From Diphasiastrum complanatum (lineage: Eukaryota > Streptophyta > Lycopodiopsida > Lycopodiales > Lycopodiaceae), in NCBI GenBank assembly GCA_029204225.1, contig CM055095.1, positions 54,079,612 through 54,143,611 of the forward strand: DNA of 64,000 nucleotides. Direction: 5' to 3'. This document shows, one piece after another, positions 22,480 through 33,904 of this stretch. A program made the translations under genes and the position numbers. Numbering within the stretch: position 1 is the stretch's first letter; the number at the start of each line of letters is the position of its first letter. Below the pieces are notes generated by a model. That model did no database searches and was not told where the DNA came from. It was given only the letters and a program-made list of their open reading frames with translations.

Positions 22480-23172
22480 TAGCTATTTAGCAAGATCAAG
22501 GGTGGCCCAACCTTTTGTGCCATAGCTCCACACTTGAGATCTCCACCTTTGCCAAATTCACATTCTCCTTTGCAACATTAACATCTAGTTTAAAAAAATC
22601 ACTTTGTTTAAAAACGTTTGCTATGCATTCATCATTCTTAAGGATGGAACAAACTCCACGCTTAAATTGTACATCTAGGCCATTATCCATTAATTGTCCA
22701 ACACTTCAAAAATTCATGGTTAACTTAGGTAGAAAAAGGAGATTTTCAAGATTCATCCTTTTGGATGATCCAACATACAATGGAATAGTACCAGTATCAC
22801 TTATTCTACACTATTGATCACTAGCTGCAAAGATAGATCTTTTTACATCATTACAAGAGAAATAGTTCTTTTAGAAGGTCATGTGGGAGCTAGCCCCACT
22901 ATCAATCCACCAAGAATCATTTGTGTTGCACCTAGATGATGGTGATGTGTTGGAAACCATCAAGGATGATTCTTCTTCATCCTCCTCCTTTTGATGTGCA
23001 ATGTTGCTTTGCTTGTTCTCTTGTGCCTTCATCTTCTTAAGACATTCTGATGCAAAATGCTCTTTCTTGCCACAGAAAAAGCATTTGAACTTTGACTTTT
23101 CCTTCTTGCCCTTTGAGCTTGATGCTTCATCCTCTTCTTTGGCCTCCTTTGGATGTTTTTCTTAACTCCATT
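22480..23172 (-). pseudogene. Copia-3 remnant: zinc knuckle, protease and pre-integrase
   Basis: Minus-strand pieces in Copia order: a zinc knuckle reading CFFCGKKEHFASEC near 23080-23040, a DSGASSHM-type protease site near 22900-22880, then a 64-residue frame 22690-22496 with LDVQFKRGVCSILKNDECIA and the integrase start VELWHKRLGHP. It closely resembles the plus-strand fragment at 33905-35026. Both ends are cut off. Confidence 0.7.
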
Positions 23173-23173
23173 T

Positions 23174-23560
23174 GTGAGAAATTGCCAAAAAATGGCAAAT
23201 CTAGCTTGATCAAAAATCATGTAAAATGTACATATGTGGGTCCCACATGTGTGAGACCTTGGAGCCACATGGTAAATATAAGGGAAAGCTCCTCAAGATC
23301 CTACTTACAAAATGGAGAAACCACCCAACCAAGTAGAAGCAACCAATCAACTCTAGAAGCTTCACTCACAAGCCAAGGAACAAGAAACATGAAAGTAGAG
23401 TGAGAGCTTGGAAATGAATCAACCACAAATGTGAGTAGTAGGGCAAGTTTGGCCTCCTTATATAGAGCCTAGAACCACCTGTGCACATAGACATGCAAGG
23501 TCCTAACTCCCTTATACATAGATTCATCTAGAATAGAGTCTCTATGCATGGATCCTTCAT
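23174..23560 (+). repeat. Copia LTR fragment related to the LTR at 43307-43850
   Basis: It starts TGTGAGAAATTGCC and shares with the reverse complement of 43850-43720 the words GGCAAATCTAGC and GTGGGTCCCACA. No primer site or partner LTR is seen; the right end is uncertain. Confidence 0.45.
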
Positions 23561-23937
23561 TCATAGAATTGCTATTGATAACTCTACACATGCATACATT
23601 GTCTCATACCTTGTACTAACTCCATAATTTACATGTGCAAAATTCTTATTTCTAGGCAACAATTGGTTATTATCACCAGACGCTCTTTGTAGGACTCCTA
23701 CTTTTATTTGGTTTTGTGTTGTACCAAGTACTTCTTGTGGTTGTTGCACACATGATTGATACACAAGATTTGGTGGCCACTGTTATTGTCTGGATTGATT
23801 GACTAGATTGTAGGGCACTTAAAAGATTCATGGTCAGATCAATTACAAAACACACATCTAGATTGATAGTGTGTTGGACCCTTATTCGAACATTCATTCC
23901 TAGTGTGGTTTCTCCTATAGATAGAACACCACACGCC
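23561..23937 (-). pseudogene. Gypsy-2 Gag 3' part (zinc-knuckle region), left of Copia-2
   Basis: Read on the minus strand it continues the Gag at 30418-31140 across the Copia-2 insertion. A knuckle-like cluster with C, H and C residues (ending DHESFKCP) is at about 23846-23815, in broken frames. Confidence 0.5.
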
Positions 23938-24592
23938 TGTGAAAATTGTCAACATTTCCTAGCTAGTTTGAGGCCTAAATTGGCTAAAATTGTAAATAGT
24001 TTTGGTTCTGGAGTTTCACACGTGTGAACCAGGCCACAATGTTTTTATTTACTGTATTTTTTCAGTATGATGAAGTGTCAAACTTCATACCCTTCAAAAT
24101 GAGACCATTTTGATGTATTTTGGTCATATAAGCCATTTTTAGCTATTTTTCCTATATAGGGAATATCTAGGGTCAAGTACCTTCTAGAGAGAGGAGAGAG
24201 AGTCATCTTCCTCATCCATAAATAGTAGGGAAGTCGTGGAGAACAGGTTGGAGAAACCTTTTGTATGCTTCATTGAGATCAATAGATCATTGTCATTGTT
24301 TCTTCCTCCATTGAGAGCATTGTTGTGTGTATTGTCTTCAAGCTATTGTGTATGATCTTAGGTGCTTTCCAAAAGTGATAGGCTGATGTATTATGGACTG
24401 TATAATGCTATTTTGGGCCGCACTTGATGTTTATGGAAGTTTCCATTTGTGATAAATGCTTTTTGATCAAGTTCTTTGCATTCTAGGTAGCATAGAATGT
24501 GTTGCCAATTCCTAGCTTATGTAGTTTGGAGTGCAAGCATTCAAGCCAATGATCTTGGAGTTTAGATCCACTTAGGATCTGTATTTTTCACA
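23938..24592 (+). repeat. Copia-2 5' LTR
   Basis: 655 bp, TGTGAAAATTG...TTTTTCACA. Palindrome TTCACACGTGTGAA at 24015-24028. A CTATATAGGG box near 24151-24160 is a candidate promoter. Confidence 0.95.
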
Positions 24593-24606
24593 TGGTATCA
24601 GAGCTG
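24593..24606 (+). promoter_or_regulatory. Copia-2 primer binding site (initiator-Met tRNA)
   Basis: TGGTATCAGAGCTG starts immediately after the 5' LTR and matches the standard plant Copia site. Confidence 0.92.
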
Positions 24607-25764
24607 GTTGGCTTCTATTTACAGTAAGTATTCCATTTTTGGTGATATTTGGATGTTTGATCAAGTTCTAGCATGATTTTGCATTGCTTTGTTGATCAAA
24701 TCTTACTAACCTTTGTTTTGTGAGTTGAACTTGTGGATCAAAAGCATATTTCAGGTCTATTGAAGATCAGAGGCTGAAAAGAAACTATTTTGGATCAGAT
24801 CATAACACCTAATCATTTGTGATTGTGAGGCTTGTGCATATTCAATACTAACAATGTTCTTTTCAATCCTATTGTTGACAATCTCCATTCTTGGATGAAC
24901 ACTCTCCTTAAGTGGATGAAACTTCTCCTTAAGTGGATGACAAATGCTCTTTTGAGTGAGTTGTAATTCTCCTAAAGGCTGAGCAAATCTCCCATTTGGA
25001 TGAAAGATCCCCTTTTTTGGGTGAACATATTGTAAGCTCCATTGTGAAGAGCATATTGTAAAGATTGTCATCAATTTTGGCATAAATTTTGGTGTACTTT
25101 GTTGAGCATGTAAGTAACTCTCCTTATGTAATTTGATTGGAGCATTTGCTGGAAGGTGTTAACCATTATGCAAGTGTGTTTTCAGGTTCTTAACAGGTTG
25201 AGGAACATTCTCATGTGAAGTGATCTTAGATCTACATCTAAACACCAAGATTTGACAAGATAGTGAAGCTAGTCATGTGATTCACTAAGTGTGCTCATTC
25301 ATTCACCTCTAAATCTTGTATTTATCACTTGCTGGAGTTTATAAACTTTTAGAAGTGTGGTTTACATGTGGTTTTACAGGTTGAATCAATATCTTAGTGT
25401 GTTGATCATATGTTGATCAAGTTTGTTCATTACTAGGTAATCTTGGCATCCTAGTTTTGGGTATTTTCTAAGAATGCAAGTAACTCTTCACACCATAACT
25501 TGATTTGGTCACTTGCTGGAAAGTTTGAGAGCTTAAGCAAGAGTGTGTTCAGGTTGGTTTGATTTTGTAATCCATTCTTAGTGTGTGCAAAGTGTTGCAT
25601 GTGTTTCAATCTTCCTTTCTATGCTTGGAAACCATCTAGGTTCAAGATAGAAGTGTTTTAGGGTCCTAAATATTCATAGATCTCTTTATCTATCATTTGT
25701 TGAGAGAAAAGTGAGTGCTAAGTGCTTTAGGACAGAACCTAAAAGTTGAAGAAACATTAGAATC
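24607..25764 (+). other. Copia-2 leader with three imperfect repeat modules
   Basis: Noncoding. A module of about 75 bases, ending ...GTGTGxTTxCAGGTT and containing CACTTGCTGGA or a close variant, occurs at about 25113-25188, 25315-25382 and 25480-25555. Shorter repeats (CTCCTTAAGTGGATGA) lie at 24903-24940. Confidence 0.55.
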
Positions 25765-26661
25765 ATGGCTTCCAATGGTGGGATCATGCTAGAGTCTAGT
25801 GAAAGGTTGAGTTCATCAAACTACTCTACTTGGAAAGTGAGGATGGAGTCCTTACTTGAGTTGAATGAACTCATGGACATAGTTGCAGAAATTGAAGAGA
25901 GACCTCTCACACTTCAAGAGCAACAAAGGTTTGATAAGAAGGCCAAAAGGGCTCTTCATATCATTAAAATGAATGTTACAAATGAACTTCTCAAGGAAGT
26001 TGGAAAGTGTCAAAGTGCAAGTGAGGCATGGAATGCCTTAAAGAAGCTCTTTGAATCAAAGTCCACATCTAGGGTATTGACCCTAAGGAGACAAATATTT
26101 TCTAGTAGGCAAAGAGAGGGTGAAAGTGCTCATGCATTTATCTTGAGAGTTAAGTCCCTAAGTGATGATTTAGCATGCATTGATGAGAACATAAAAGATG
26201 GTGAAATAGTCCAAGTTATGTTGAATGGTTTGCTAAATGAACATGCTAACCTTGTGCAAAGTTTTGCCATTCAAAGAGTCTTGCCAAGTGTGGTTGACTT
26301 GCAAGAAATCTTATTGGCTGAAGAACATAGGTTGCAATCAAAGCTTGATGGTGCATCCTTGCAAGGTGGAGGTGAAGAGGCTTTCTTCACAAAAGGCAAA
26401 TTCAAGGGCAAAGGTAAAGGCAAAGGGAAATGGTCCAAAGGTGGTAACTTTGATCATGATGATCACTCTTCCTCTTCCTCTTCTACTAAGAACAATAAGT
26501 CAAAGATCAAGTGCTTTTATTGTGGGATAAAATGTCATTTTGCAAATGAATGTTATAAGAAGAAAAGAGAGCAAGGAGAGAGGCAAGGAAATCTTACTAT
26601 CCGCTGCCGCGCTACTGTTTCCAATGAACGATATCTGAGTTACATTGACATTATTATCTGA
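25765..26661 (+). CDS. Copia-2 Gag
   Basis: 298 residues from MASNGGIMLESSERLSSSNY, with YSTWKVRMESLLE, the helical capsid-like domain, a Gly/Lys-rich stretch (KGKFKGKGKGKGK) and a zinc knuckle near the end (CFYCGIKCHFANEC, CX2CX4HX4C). Plant Copia polyproteins usually read straight on into protease; here the frame runs through about 70 unusual bases (26600-26660) and stops at 26661, and pol lies in the +1 frame overlapping by 17 bases. Confidence 0.92.
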   Translation: MASNGGIMLESSERLSSSNYSTWKVRMESLLELNELMDIVAEIEERPLTLQEQQRFDKKAKRALHIIKMNVTNELLKEVGKCQSASEAWNALKKLFESKSTSRVLTLRRQIFSSRQREGESAHAFILRVKSLSDDLACIDENIKDGEIVQVMLNGLLNEHANLVQSFAIQRVLPSVVDLQEILLAEEHRLQSKLDGASLQGGGEEAFFTKGKFKGKGKGKGKWSKGGNFDHDDHSSSSSSTKNNKSKIKCFYCGIKCHFANECYKKKREQGERQGNLTIRCRATVSNERYLSYIDIII

Positions 26662-29600
26662 AATTAACACATGTGAATCACTTGTTATGACTTCAAGTTT
26701 GTTAGCCAACATAGATGATAATGATCCTTGGTGGATTGATAGTGGAGCCTCATCTCACATGACAAGACATAAGGAATACTTTACATCCTTATTGTCTTAT
26801 GAGGGAGAAGGTAACATCATCTACACTGCAAATGATGGTCAATGTGACATCAAAGGCATAGGCACTATTCCTATTTCCCTTTCAACAAATAGGAAAGCAA
26901 ATCTTGAAAATGTCTTGTACATTCCTTCAATCACTAAGAATTTGCTTAGTGTAAGTCAAATGATTGACAAAGGACTTGATGTGGAGTTCATTGGAGATGC
27001 ATGTTTGATAAGTAAATGTGGATCCTTGATTGCTCAAGGTAGGAGGCATGGTAAACTTTTCAAGCTTGATGCATGTGTGATCTCTAATCATGAAGGATGT
27101 ATGGCTAGGGAGCAATTGACAAACCAAGAAGTTTGGCACAAGAGGTTGGGCCATCCCAACTTCAAATCTTTGGAGGTAATGGCAAAGAAAGAGCTTGTTC
27201 TTGGTCTCCCTAAAAGTCTTGTTGCAAACAATAGTGTTTGTGAACATTGTGCCTTGTCCAAATCTCATAGACTTGCTTATTCTAGATCTACTTCTAGATC
27301 TAAAGAAGCTTTTCAACTTGTGCATTCTGATATTCATTCTTCTAGTACAACTAGCAATGGTGGGGCAAAGATGTATGCAACTTTCATTGATGACTTTAGT
27401 AGGTATACTTGGATCTATCTTCTTAAAAGTAAGGATGAAGTGTTTGCTGCATTTGTCAAGTTCAAGAATGAAATGGAAAACCAATTCAATACAAAGATCA
27501 AATGCTTAAGATCTGATAATGGAGGGGAATACACCTCAAATAGGTTCAAAGACTTTTGTATAGCACATGGGATTAAGAGGGAGATGTCTAGTCCTAGGAC
27601 TCCACAACAGAATGGAGTGGCCGAGAGGAAGAATAGAACCCTTTGTGAATGTGCCAAGGCAATGAGACTACATGCTAATCTTGCTAAGTCTTTTTGGGGG
27701 GAAGCTTTAGCATGTGCTAACTATCTATGTAATAGATGGACAAGTGCTTCCTTGGATGGTAAAACTCCTCATGAGGTTCTTTATGGTAGAAGGCCGAGTG
27801 TCAAGCATTGTAGGATCTTTGGATGTACATGTTTTGTCAATATCACACTTGATGATAGAACTAAAGAAGATCCTTCATCAAAGAAGGGTGTGTTTGTTGG
27901 CTATAGTGAAGTAAGCAAGGCTTACAAAGTGTACATTCCTTCTACAAAGAAAGTTGTCATAAGTAGGGATGTCATCTTTCATGAAGAGAATGTTTCCAAT
28001 GTTGTTGATGTTGATGTTGATGTGCCTACTAATCATCATGATGTGCAAGATGTCTTGGATGAAGATGGAGATGCCACTCCAAAGCAAACTTCAAGGAAGA
28101 CTCAAAGGCAAAGGGCTAAGCCATCAAGGCTAACCTATGATGAAAAAGGAAAGCAAGTGGTGGACAACTCTAACTTTGCTTTTCTTACCTCTTTTGATGA
28201 ACCAACTTGTGTAGGTGAAGCAATTCAAAAGAAGGAATGGATCCAAGCCATGGATCATGAGCATCAAGCACTCATCAAAAGCAACACATGGAGGTTGGTA
28301 AAGCTTCCAAAGGACAAGAAGGCAATTGGTTGTAAGTGGATCTTCAAGATCAAGACAAATCAAGATGGATCAATCAACAAGTACAAGGCAAGGTTGGTGG
28401 CAAAGGGGTATGCTCAAGAATATGGTATTGACTATGATGAGACCTTTGCACCCGTGGCAAAGATGGTAACTATTCGAATCCTAATCTCTCTTGCAACTCT
28501 TTATGATTGGGATATGTGGCAAATGGATGTTACTAATGCCTTCTTGAATGGTGATCTTGAAGAAGATATTTACATGGAGCAACCCGAGGGCTATGTTTCA
28601 CATGATGAGCCTAATCATGTGTGCTATCTCCAAAAGAGTTTGTATGGGCTAAAGCAAGCACCAAGGAGTTGGTATGCTAAGATCAATTCCTTCTTACTTT
28701 CTCAAAACTTTGTTATGAGTGAGTATGATCATTCTCTCTACTTTAGATTGAATGAAAATGATATCACTTTACTTTTGATCTATGTTGATGACATTATCTT
28801 AAGTGGTGGTAACAATCTAGATATAGATGAAATCAAGATGGCACTCAAAAGAGAGTTTGAAATTCAAGATCTTGGTAAACTTCATTATATCTTAGGAATA
28901 GAGATTATTAGAACTTCTAAATCTACATTCATATGTCAAGAAAAGTATGTTAACTCTATTCTAAAAAGGTTTCATATGGAAGATTGTAAAGTTGTTTCTA
29001 CTCCTATGGAATCAAATGTAAAGCTAACTACAAGAAGTAATGAAAGATCGTTCAAGGACATTACTCTCTATAGAAAGCTAATAGGATCTCTTATATGGTT
29101 AACCATCACAAGACCTGATCTAAGCTTTGTGGTTGGTAAACTAAGTCAATTTATGCAAGATCCTAGTGAGGCTCATTGGAAGCTAGGAAAGAGAGTACTT
29201 AGATACATCTCGGGATCTAGAGATTTTGGCATCTTGTATGGAGGTACTACACCTAACCTTTGTGGATTTTCAGATTCAGATTTTGCAGGTGATCAAATGG
29301 ATAGGAAGTCAACAAGTGCCTTTGCAATCTATCTTGGAGATGGAGTGGTCTCATGGCTATCAAAGAAGCAACCAACTATCTCTCTATCTTCCACCGAAGC
29401 CGAGTACAAGGCATTAACAACATGCACCAAGGAGATTCTTTGGATCAAGAGGATGTTATTGGATCTTCACTTGCTGGAACCAGAGAAGACTCCAATCATA
29501 CTTTGTGATAACCTTTCAGCCCAAAGCTTGGCAAGCAATCCTGTTTTTCATGCAAGGAGCAAGCACATTGAGATTGCTCACCATTTTGTGAGAGATCAAG

Positions 29601-29767
29601 TCATTGCCAAAGAGGTGGAGCTTCAACATGTCTCTTCAAAGGAGTGTGTGGCTGATATCTTCACCAAACCATTGGGAAAGGACCTATATTTAATGCATAG
29701 ATCTAATCTTGGAATGTGCTCAAAGACTATGTTGAAACTAGCATCCAATGTTGAAGAGGGAGTGTGA
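26645..29767 (+). CDS. Copia-2 Pol: protease, integrase, reverse transcriptase, RNase H
   Basis: A frame of about 1040 residues with no internal break. Protease DSGASSHM (residues about 32-39); integrase zinc site from VWHKRLGHP, core motifs DDFSRYTW, SDNGGEY and PQQNGVAERKNRT; RT with DETFAPVAKMVTIR, NAFLNG, YGLKQAPRSW and YVDDIILSG (28781-28807); RNase H with SDSDFAGDQMDRKSTSAF, SLSSTEAEYKAL and ARSKHIEI. It has no conventional ATG at its 5' end: the open frame starts after a TGA at 26636-26638, and the first in-frame ATG is at about 26687. The domain order is that of Ty1/Copia. It would reverse-transcribe and integrate the element. Confidence 0.95.
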   Translation: MTLLSEINTCESLVMTSSLLANIDDNDPWWIDSGASSHMTRHKEYFTSLLSYEGEGNIIYTANDGQCDIKGIGTIPISLSTNRKANLENVLYIPSITKNLLSVSQMIDKGLDVEFIGDACLISKCGSLIAQGRRHGKLFKLDACVISNHEGCMAREQLTNQEVWHKRLGHPNFKSLEVMAKKELVLGLPKSLVANNSVCEHCALSKSHRLAYSRSTSRSKEAFQLVHSDIHSSSTTSNGGAKMYATFIDDFSRYTWIYLLKSKDEVFAAFVKFKNEMENQFNTKIKCLRSDNGGEYTSNRFKDFCIAHGIKREMSSPRTPQQNGVAERKNRTLCECAKAMRLHANLAKSFWGEALACANYLCNRWTSASLDGKTPHEVLYGRRPSVKHCRIFGCTCFVNITLDDRTKEDPSSKKGVFVGYSEVSKAYKVYIPSTKKVVISRDVIFHEENVSNVVDVDVDVPTNHHDVQDVLDEDGDATPKQTSRKTQRQRAKPSRLTYDEKGKQVVDNSNFAFLTSFDEPTCVGEAIQKKEWIQAMDHEHQALIKSNTWRLVKLPKDKKAIGCKWIFKIKTNQDGSINKYKARLVAKGYAQEYGIDYDETFAPVAKMVTIRILISLATLYDWDMWQMDVTNAFLNGDLEEDIYMEQPEGYVSHDEPNHVCYLQKSLYGLKQAPRSWYAKINSFLLSQNFVMSEYDHSLYFRLNENDITLLLIYVDDIILSGGNNLDIDEIKMALKREFEIQDLGKLHYILGIEIIRTSKSTFICQEKYVNSILKRFHMEDCKVVSTPMESNVKLTTRSNERSFKDITLYRKLIGSLIWLTITRPDLSFVVGKLSQFMQDPSEAHWKLGKRVLRYISGSRDFGILYGGTTPNLCGFSDSDFAGDQMDRKSTSAFAIYLGDGVVSWLSKKQPTISLSSTEAEYKALTTCTKEILWIKRMLLDLHLLEPEKTPIILCDNLSAQSLASNPVFHARSKHIEIAHHFVRDQVIAKEVELQHVSSKECVADIFTKPLGKDLYLMHRSNLGMCSKTMLKLASNVEEGV

Positions 29768-30417
29768 AAATTGTCAACATTTTCTAGCTAGTTTGAGGCC
29801 TAAATTGGCTAAAATTGTAAATAGTTTTGGTTCTGGAGTTTCACACGTGTGAACCAGGCCACAATGTTTTTATTTACTGTATTTTTTCAGTATGATGAAG
29901 TGTCAAACTTCATACCCTTCAAAATGAGACCATTTTGATGTATTTTGGTCATATAAGCCATTTTTAGCTATTTTTCCTATATAGGGAATATCTAGGGTCA
30001 AGTACCTTCTAGAGAGAGGAGAGAGAGTCATCTTCCTCATCCATAAATAGTAGGGAAGTCGTGGAGAACAGGTTGGAGAAACCTTTTGTATGCTTCATTG
30101 AGATCAATAGATCATTGTCATTGTTTCTTCCTCCATTGAGAGCATTGTTGTGTGTATTGTCTTCAAGCTATTGTGTATGATCTTAGGTGCTTTCCAAAAG
30201 TGATAGGCTGATGTATTATGGACTGTATAATGCTATTTTGGGCCGCACTTGATGTTTATGGAAGTTTCCATTTGTGATAAATGCTTTTTGATCAAGTTCT
30301 TTGCATTCTAGGTAGCATAGAATGTGTTGCCAATTCCTAGCTTATGTAGTTTGGAGTGCAAGCATTCAAGCCAATGATCTTGGAGTTTAGATCCACTTAG
30401 GATCTGTATTTTTCACA
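29763..30417 (+). repeat. Copia-2 3' LTR
   Basis: 655 bp, one noticed difference from the 5' LTR. It is preceded by the purine run GAAGAGGGAG. Palindrome TTCACACGTGTGAA at 29840-29853. Confidence 0.95.
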
Positions 30418-31140
30418 CGCCCTCTCGTGTTGGGTATGTATTCGGGTTTGAAGATCTTTTAAGGCTTTTTGTATCTCATCTAACTGACTTTTATGGGTTT
30501 TGGTTATTCTTTTGATCTCATCCCGTAAATCCAAAGTGCATGATCTTTCGGTTAGTCTTTGTTCAATAATCCCTTCAACATCACACATCCTTCTTTGATC
30601 TTTTAATTTTTCTTGGCGGTTATCAAAATGAAGATTCTCATCATCTGACTCTTCGTCCTCTTCTCTTATAGCTTCTAACATGGCTTGTTTTAATTGACGA
30701 TAATCATCAACACATTTAAGCTCATGTCAAATCCTTTTTGGAAGACCGACTATGAACCAAGTGATTAACATCTTTTCAATTAATCCTTTTTGGCATTGTC
30801 CACGAAGATATTTAAATCTCTCAATATAGTTCCTTACTTTTTCTTTTTCTTTCATTTTGATTTGGCTTAATTGTACAAAAGGACTATCTGATAATCTATC
30901 GGGTTTGAATTGTTTAATGAAAGCTTCTTTCAAGACTTCCCACTTATTACGTTCATCTCAGTCAAGGTTGAAAAACCAATATCAAGCGACACCTAACAAG
31001 GTCATGGAGAAGAGTTGGGTCATGCTTTCACGTGAAGAATCTACATATACTTCATAGGAATTCTCAAAGATTTAGCTGATCCGAGATCCAAAGTAACTAG
31101 ACTTGTAATTTACAGACCCAACCATGGCATCTTGTTGTGT
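30418..31140 (-). pseudogene. Gypsy-2 Gag 5' part, right of Copia-2
   Basis: Minus-strand Gypsy Gag similar to Gypsy-1. An upstream decayed piece (about 31090-30935) contains a YWFFNL-like motif, then frame 30933-30727 (KEAFIKQFKPDRLSDSPFVQ ... RNYIERFKYLRGQC) and frame 30681-30397 with the acidic IREEDEESDDE and a helical tail. It is cut at 30418 by Copia-2 and continues at 23937. Confidence 0.7.
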
Positions 31141-31790
31141 AAGACCACGAGTTGAGGACAAACTAGTTAGCTACTTGAGAGCTAGTTGGATGTGACATGA
31201 GAGTGGAGAGTAAGAAATAATATTCAGCTGTAGACATCGATAGCCAAGAATTAACAAAATGGCGGGTAAAAGAAAGAGATGATAGAAAAGAAAAACACCT
31301 GAAGGAGAAGTGGCCATACACCAAGAGATATAAGTTAGCAAAGAGGCTAACGAGTCAAGGAGGAGTTTGTGAGTTGATGATTGAAGAGCAGTGTGTAGAG
31401 AACAAGCAGTCTAGAGATCAGTCAGTGGATCGAAATCGGGCAATCCGAAGAAGGATAGTCGATTTGATGTGTTGATGATCAGGCTAGTGACAAGCAGAGT
31501 TGTAGAGTGAATGCACATTTGATGCATAGAGTTTGTATATTTTCTTGTTTTAGCTTACATTTATTCTGATCTACATTCTATTTGTGTAGCACTTTATTAC
31601 AATTAACCAACTATTTTTTCATCATCCACTTGTTTCACGCTCCGCATTATCCAAATTTTTTTACTTTTATACTTTTACCAACCCATTTTCATCCACCACC
31701 ATCCTATTCCCAACCACTCTCTGTGTGGGAAGGATAAGCAAGTAATATTATCATACTACTTTGTACTGAACACTGGGTAATGAAAAATTT
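31141..31790. other. Unassigned stretch, probably Gypsy leader
   Basis: No coding signal or repeat that I can name. Its position beside two Gypsy gag pieces suggests leader sequence. Confidence 0.3.
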
Positions 31791-32030
31791 GATAAGCGAT
31801 ATCTCCCAGAATCGCACCTTCCGAATGAACAACCTGAATCAAGTCAGCAAACAAGATCACAATTAAGATCTGTCATGCATGACCCAAGGAATAGAGCTAA
31901 TAATTATGAATGAAGATGTGATGATTGACCTATTGGATTATCTCCTAGACGAAGATCACCTATGTTTGAACAAAGAACTCCCAAATTAGATTCACTAAAA
32001 TTTGATTGAAGAACGGATCCTCTCGGCTGA
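31791..32030 (+). pseudogene. Gypsy-3 Gag N-terminal fragment
   Basis: Plus-strand reading includes SPMFEQRTPKLD and TDPLG with internal stops, resembling the usual start of a Gypsy capsid domain. It breaks off where the minus-strand Copia-5 gag begins. Confidence 0.45.
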
Positions 32031-33283
32031 TTGTGATTTTGGTAGGGAATCTACCAACACTTACCTTTTGCATGCTTGCACTTGCCATGAAGAACCATTG
32101 AAGAACCATCATTAACCTCATAGCTAGCCAAGTTAGCACAAAGATGAACATATCCAAGAAGCATATTAGATCTTGATCTAGATCTAGCGTAAGGAAGCTT
32201 GTTAGACTTTGCATAAGATCCGCCAATCTTATTGATGCTAGAAGAGAACTTTGAAAATTTCCTTTGTATTGTGCGTGGATATTTGTGTGGATATTTTCTT
32301 CATGTGTTCTTGTGAAAGTTGAGACCAGTCTCTCCTTCTTTGGCATAGATTTAAAGATTTGCCTTATAAGAGTAAGTACTTTTGATGTATACTTGGATTC
32401 ATAAAGCTTCTTCAAAGCTTCCCAAGCCTCATTTAATGAATTGCACTTACCAACTTCCTTGAGAAGTTCATTGGTAACATTCATCTTTATGATGTGTAGA
32501 GCTCTTTTAGCTCTCTTGTCATAACTCATTTGATCTTGTTGTGCCAAGGGCCTTTCTTCCACTCCTACAACAATGTCCAACAACTCATTCATCTCAAGGA
32601 GATACTCCATTCTCACCTTCCAACTAGAATAGTTGCTTGAGGTAAGCCTATCATTGCTTTCCAACATAAAGCCTCCATTTGTAGTCATGTTGTAATGACC
32701 TGATCCTCTCTTTAAACTTGTTCCAATGCACAAAGCACTCTCTTGAATTTCAACAAATGAACTCAAGAAGAAATCACAAAGATATGGAACCTGTCAAAAC
32801 TCTTTCTTGCACCAAACCTAGCAAAATCAACAAACAGAATGGAAGATACTTGATTAACACATGATCAACCTACAATCTCATGAAATGTTACACTTCCTAA
32901 ACTTGAAACACACTCTTGAGAAGTTTAGCAACCTCAAAAACAAGAGATCCAAACAAATTTAGGGTTTTGACAAAAGTACAAAAGATTGAATCATCCAAAT
33001 TCTATATGCAAATGCTACAAAGTTGATATAGAATCGTGTAGTCTTCAGTGAGACCTTTCTAATGCAATTAAGTTGCCCAAATCTAGTAAGTGAAGTGTGA
33101 AAAATGGACTACTTCAAATTCATAAACAAATATTGAGTTTTGATTTACAAAAAATCAATTCCACGCATGAAAAAAGCTTGATTTTTGAGTAGAAATCAGT
33201 CTAGCACACTCTAGAATTGGTAGCTCCTCCAAATCCTTGCTAAAGATGGCTGATCCCTCAATAACCTACAAAAATAGCTCTGA
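32031..33283 (-). pseudogene. Copia-5 Gag and leader, truncated
   Basis: The 268-residue minus-strand frame 32766-31960 contains Gag from MTTNGGFMLESNDRLTSSNY through LLKEVGKCNSLNEAWEALKK to LIRQIF, very close to Copia-2 Gag, then loses similarity. A primer site (TGGTATCAGAGC) lies at about 33271-33282. Pol is absent. Confidence 0.75.
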
Positions 33284-33820
33284 TACCATATGAAGAATTA
33301 TCAGATCACTAAGATCCAATATGTCCCTTTGATCTTTGGTTATGAATGACAACACATCTAGCACCATTGACAATGTAGATAACATCTACTAAACATAGAA
33401 GATGTAAACTTAGCAAGATCTTGACCAAACATCAAATATATGATAAAATGAAATGGCTTTCCATACAATAATAGTAAAGTACTATATTTCATACGTGTGG
33501 ATCTTTTACTCAGCATACAATTGTATTCTACAATCAAAATTGCAAGATATCAACACTATAGTGCACCAATGGATATATGAACCAAAAGAGAACTCATGTA
33601 TAAGCATGAATGAGATGAGAGAGAGAGAGAATGTATCTCTTCCCATGCTTGTACACTATTTATAACAGGTCCACATCCTATTTGGATGTCCTTCTCCAAG
33701 CTTATCAACAATAGGAAATTCTAGATCTATTCCAAACACAATATGTGAATGGACTAGATTCAATGTACCAAACATTCAGATTTAAATCTTCCCAAATTTG
33801 ACCTACTTTCTTTTTTCACA
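33284..33820 (-). repeat. Copia-5 5' LTR
   Basis: 537 bp, TG...CA. It abuts the primer site on its inner (left) side and ends TTTTTTCACA at 33820. There is no partner LTR because the other end of the element is lost. Confidence 0.65.
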
Positions 33821-33904
33821 CTTTCTAAAAGTGGTAATTCAAATGAACTTGGACTAAAATAACTTCAAAAATGTTTATCTCTAAGTTTAAGATGCATATT
33901 GGCC

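Larger units (their letters stand above)
23938..30417 (+). mobile_element. Copia-2: near-complete, very young Ty1/Copia retrotransposon
   Basis: Two 655-bp LTRs (23938-24592 and 29763-30417) differ at one position that I noticed (CATTTCC / CATTTTC near the start). Primer site, gag, a full pol and polypurine tract are all present. The flanks share CGCC (ACGCC if the terminal A is counted twice), the target duplication inside Gypsy-2 gag. The only lesion seen is that gag and pol lie in different frames. Of all elements here this is the one closest to being active. Confidence 0.93.

Noticed and set aside
22242..22523. 93-codon minus-strand frame
   Set aside because: Composed of short repeated words in a noncoding spacer, with no similarity to Copia proteins on either side.
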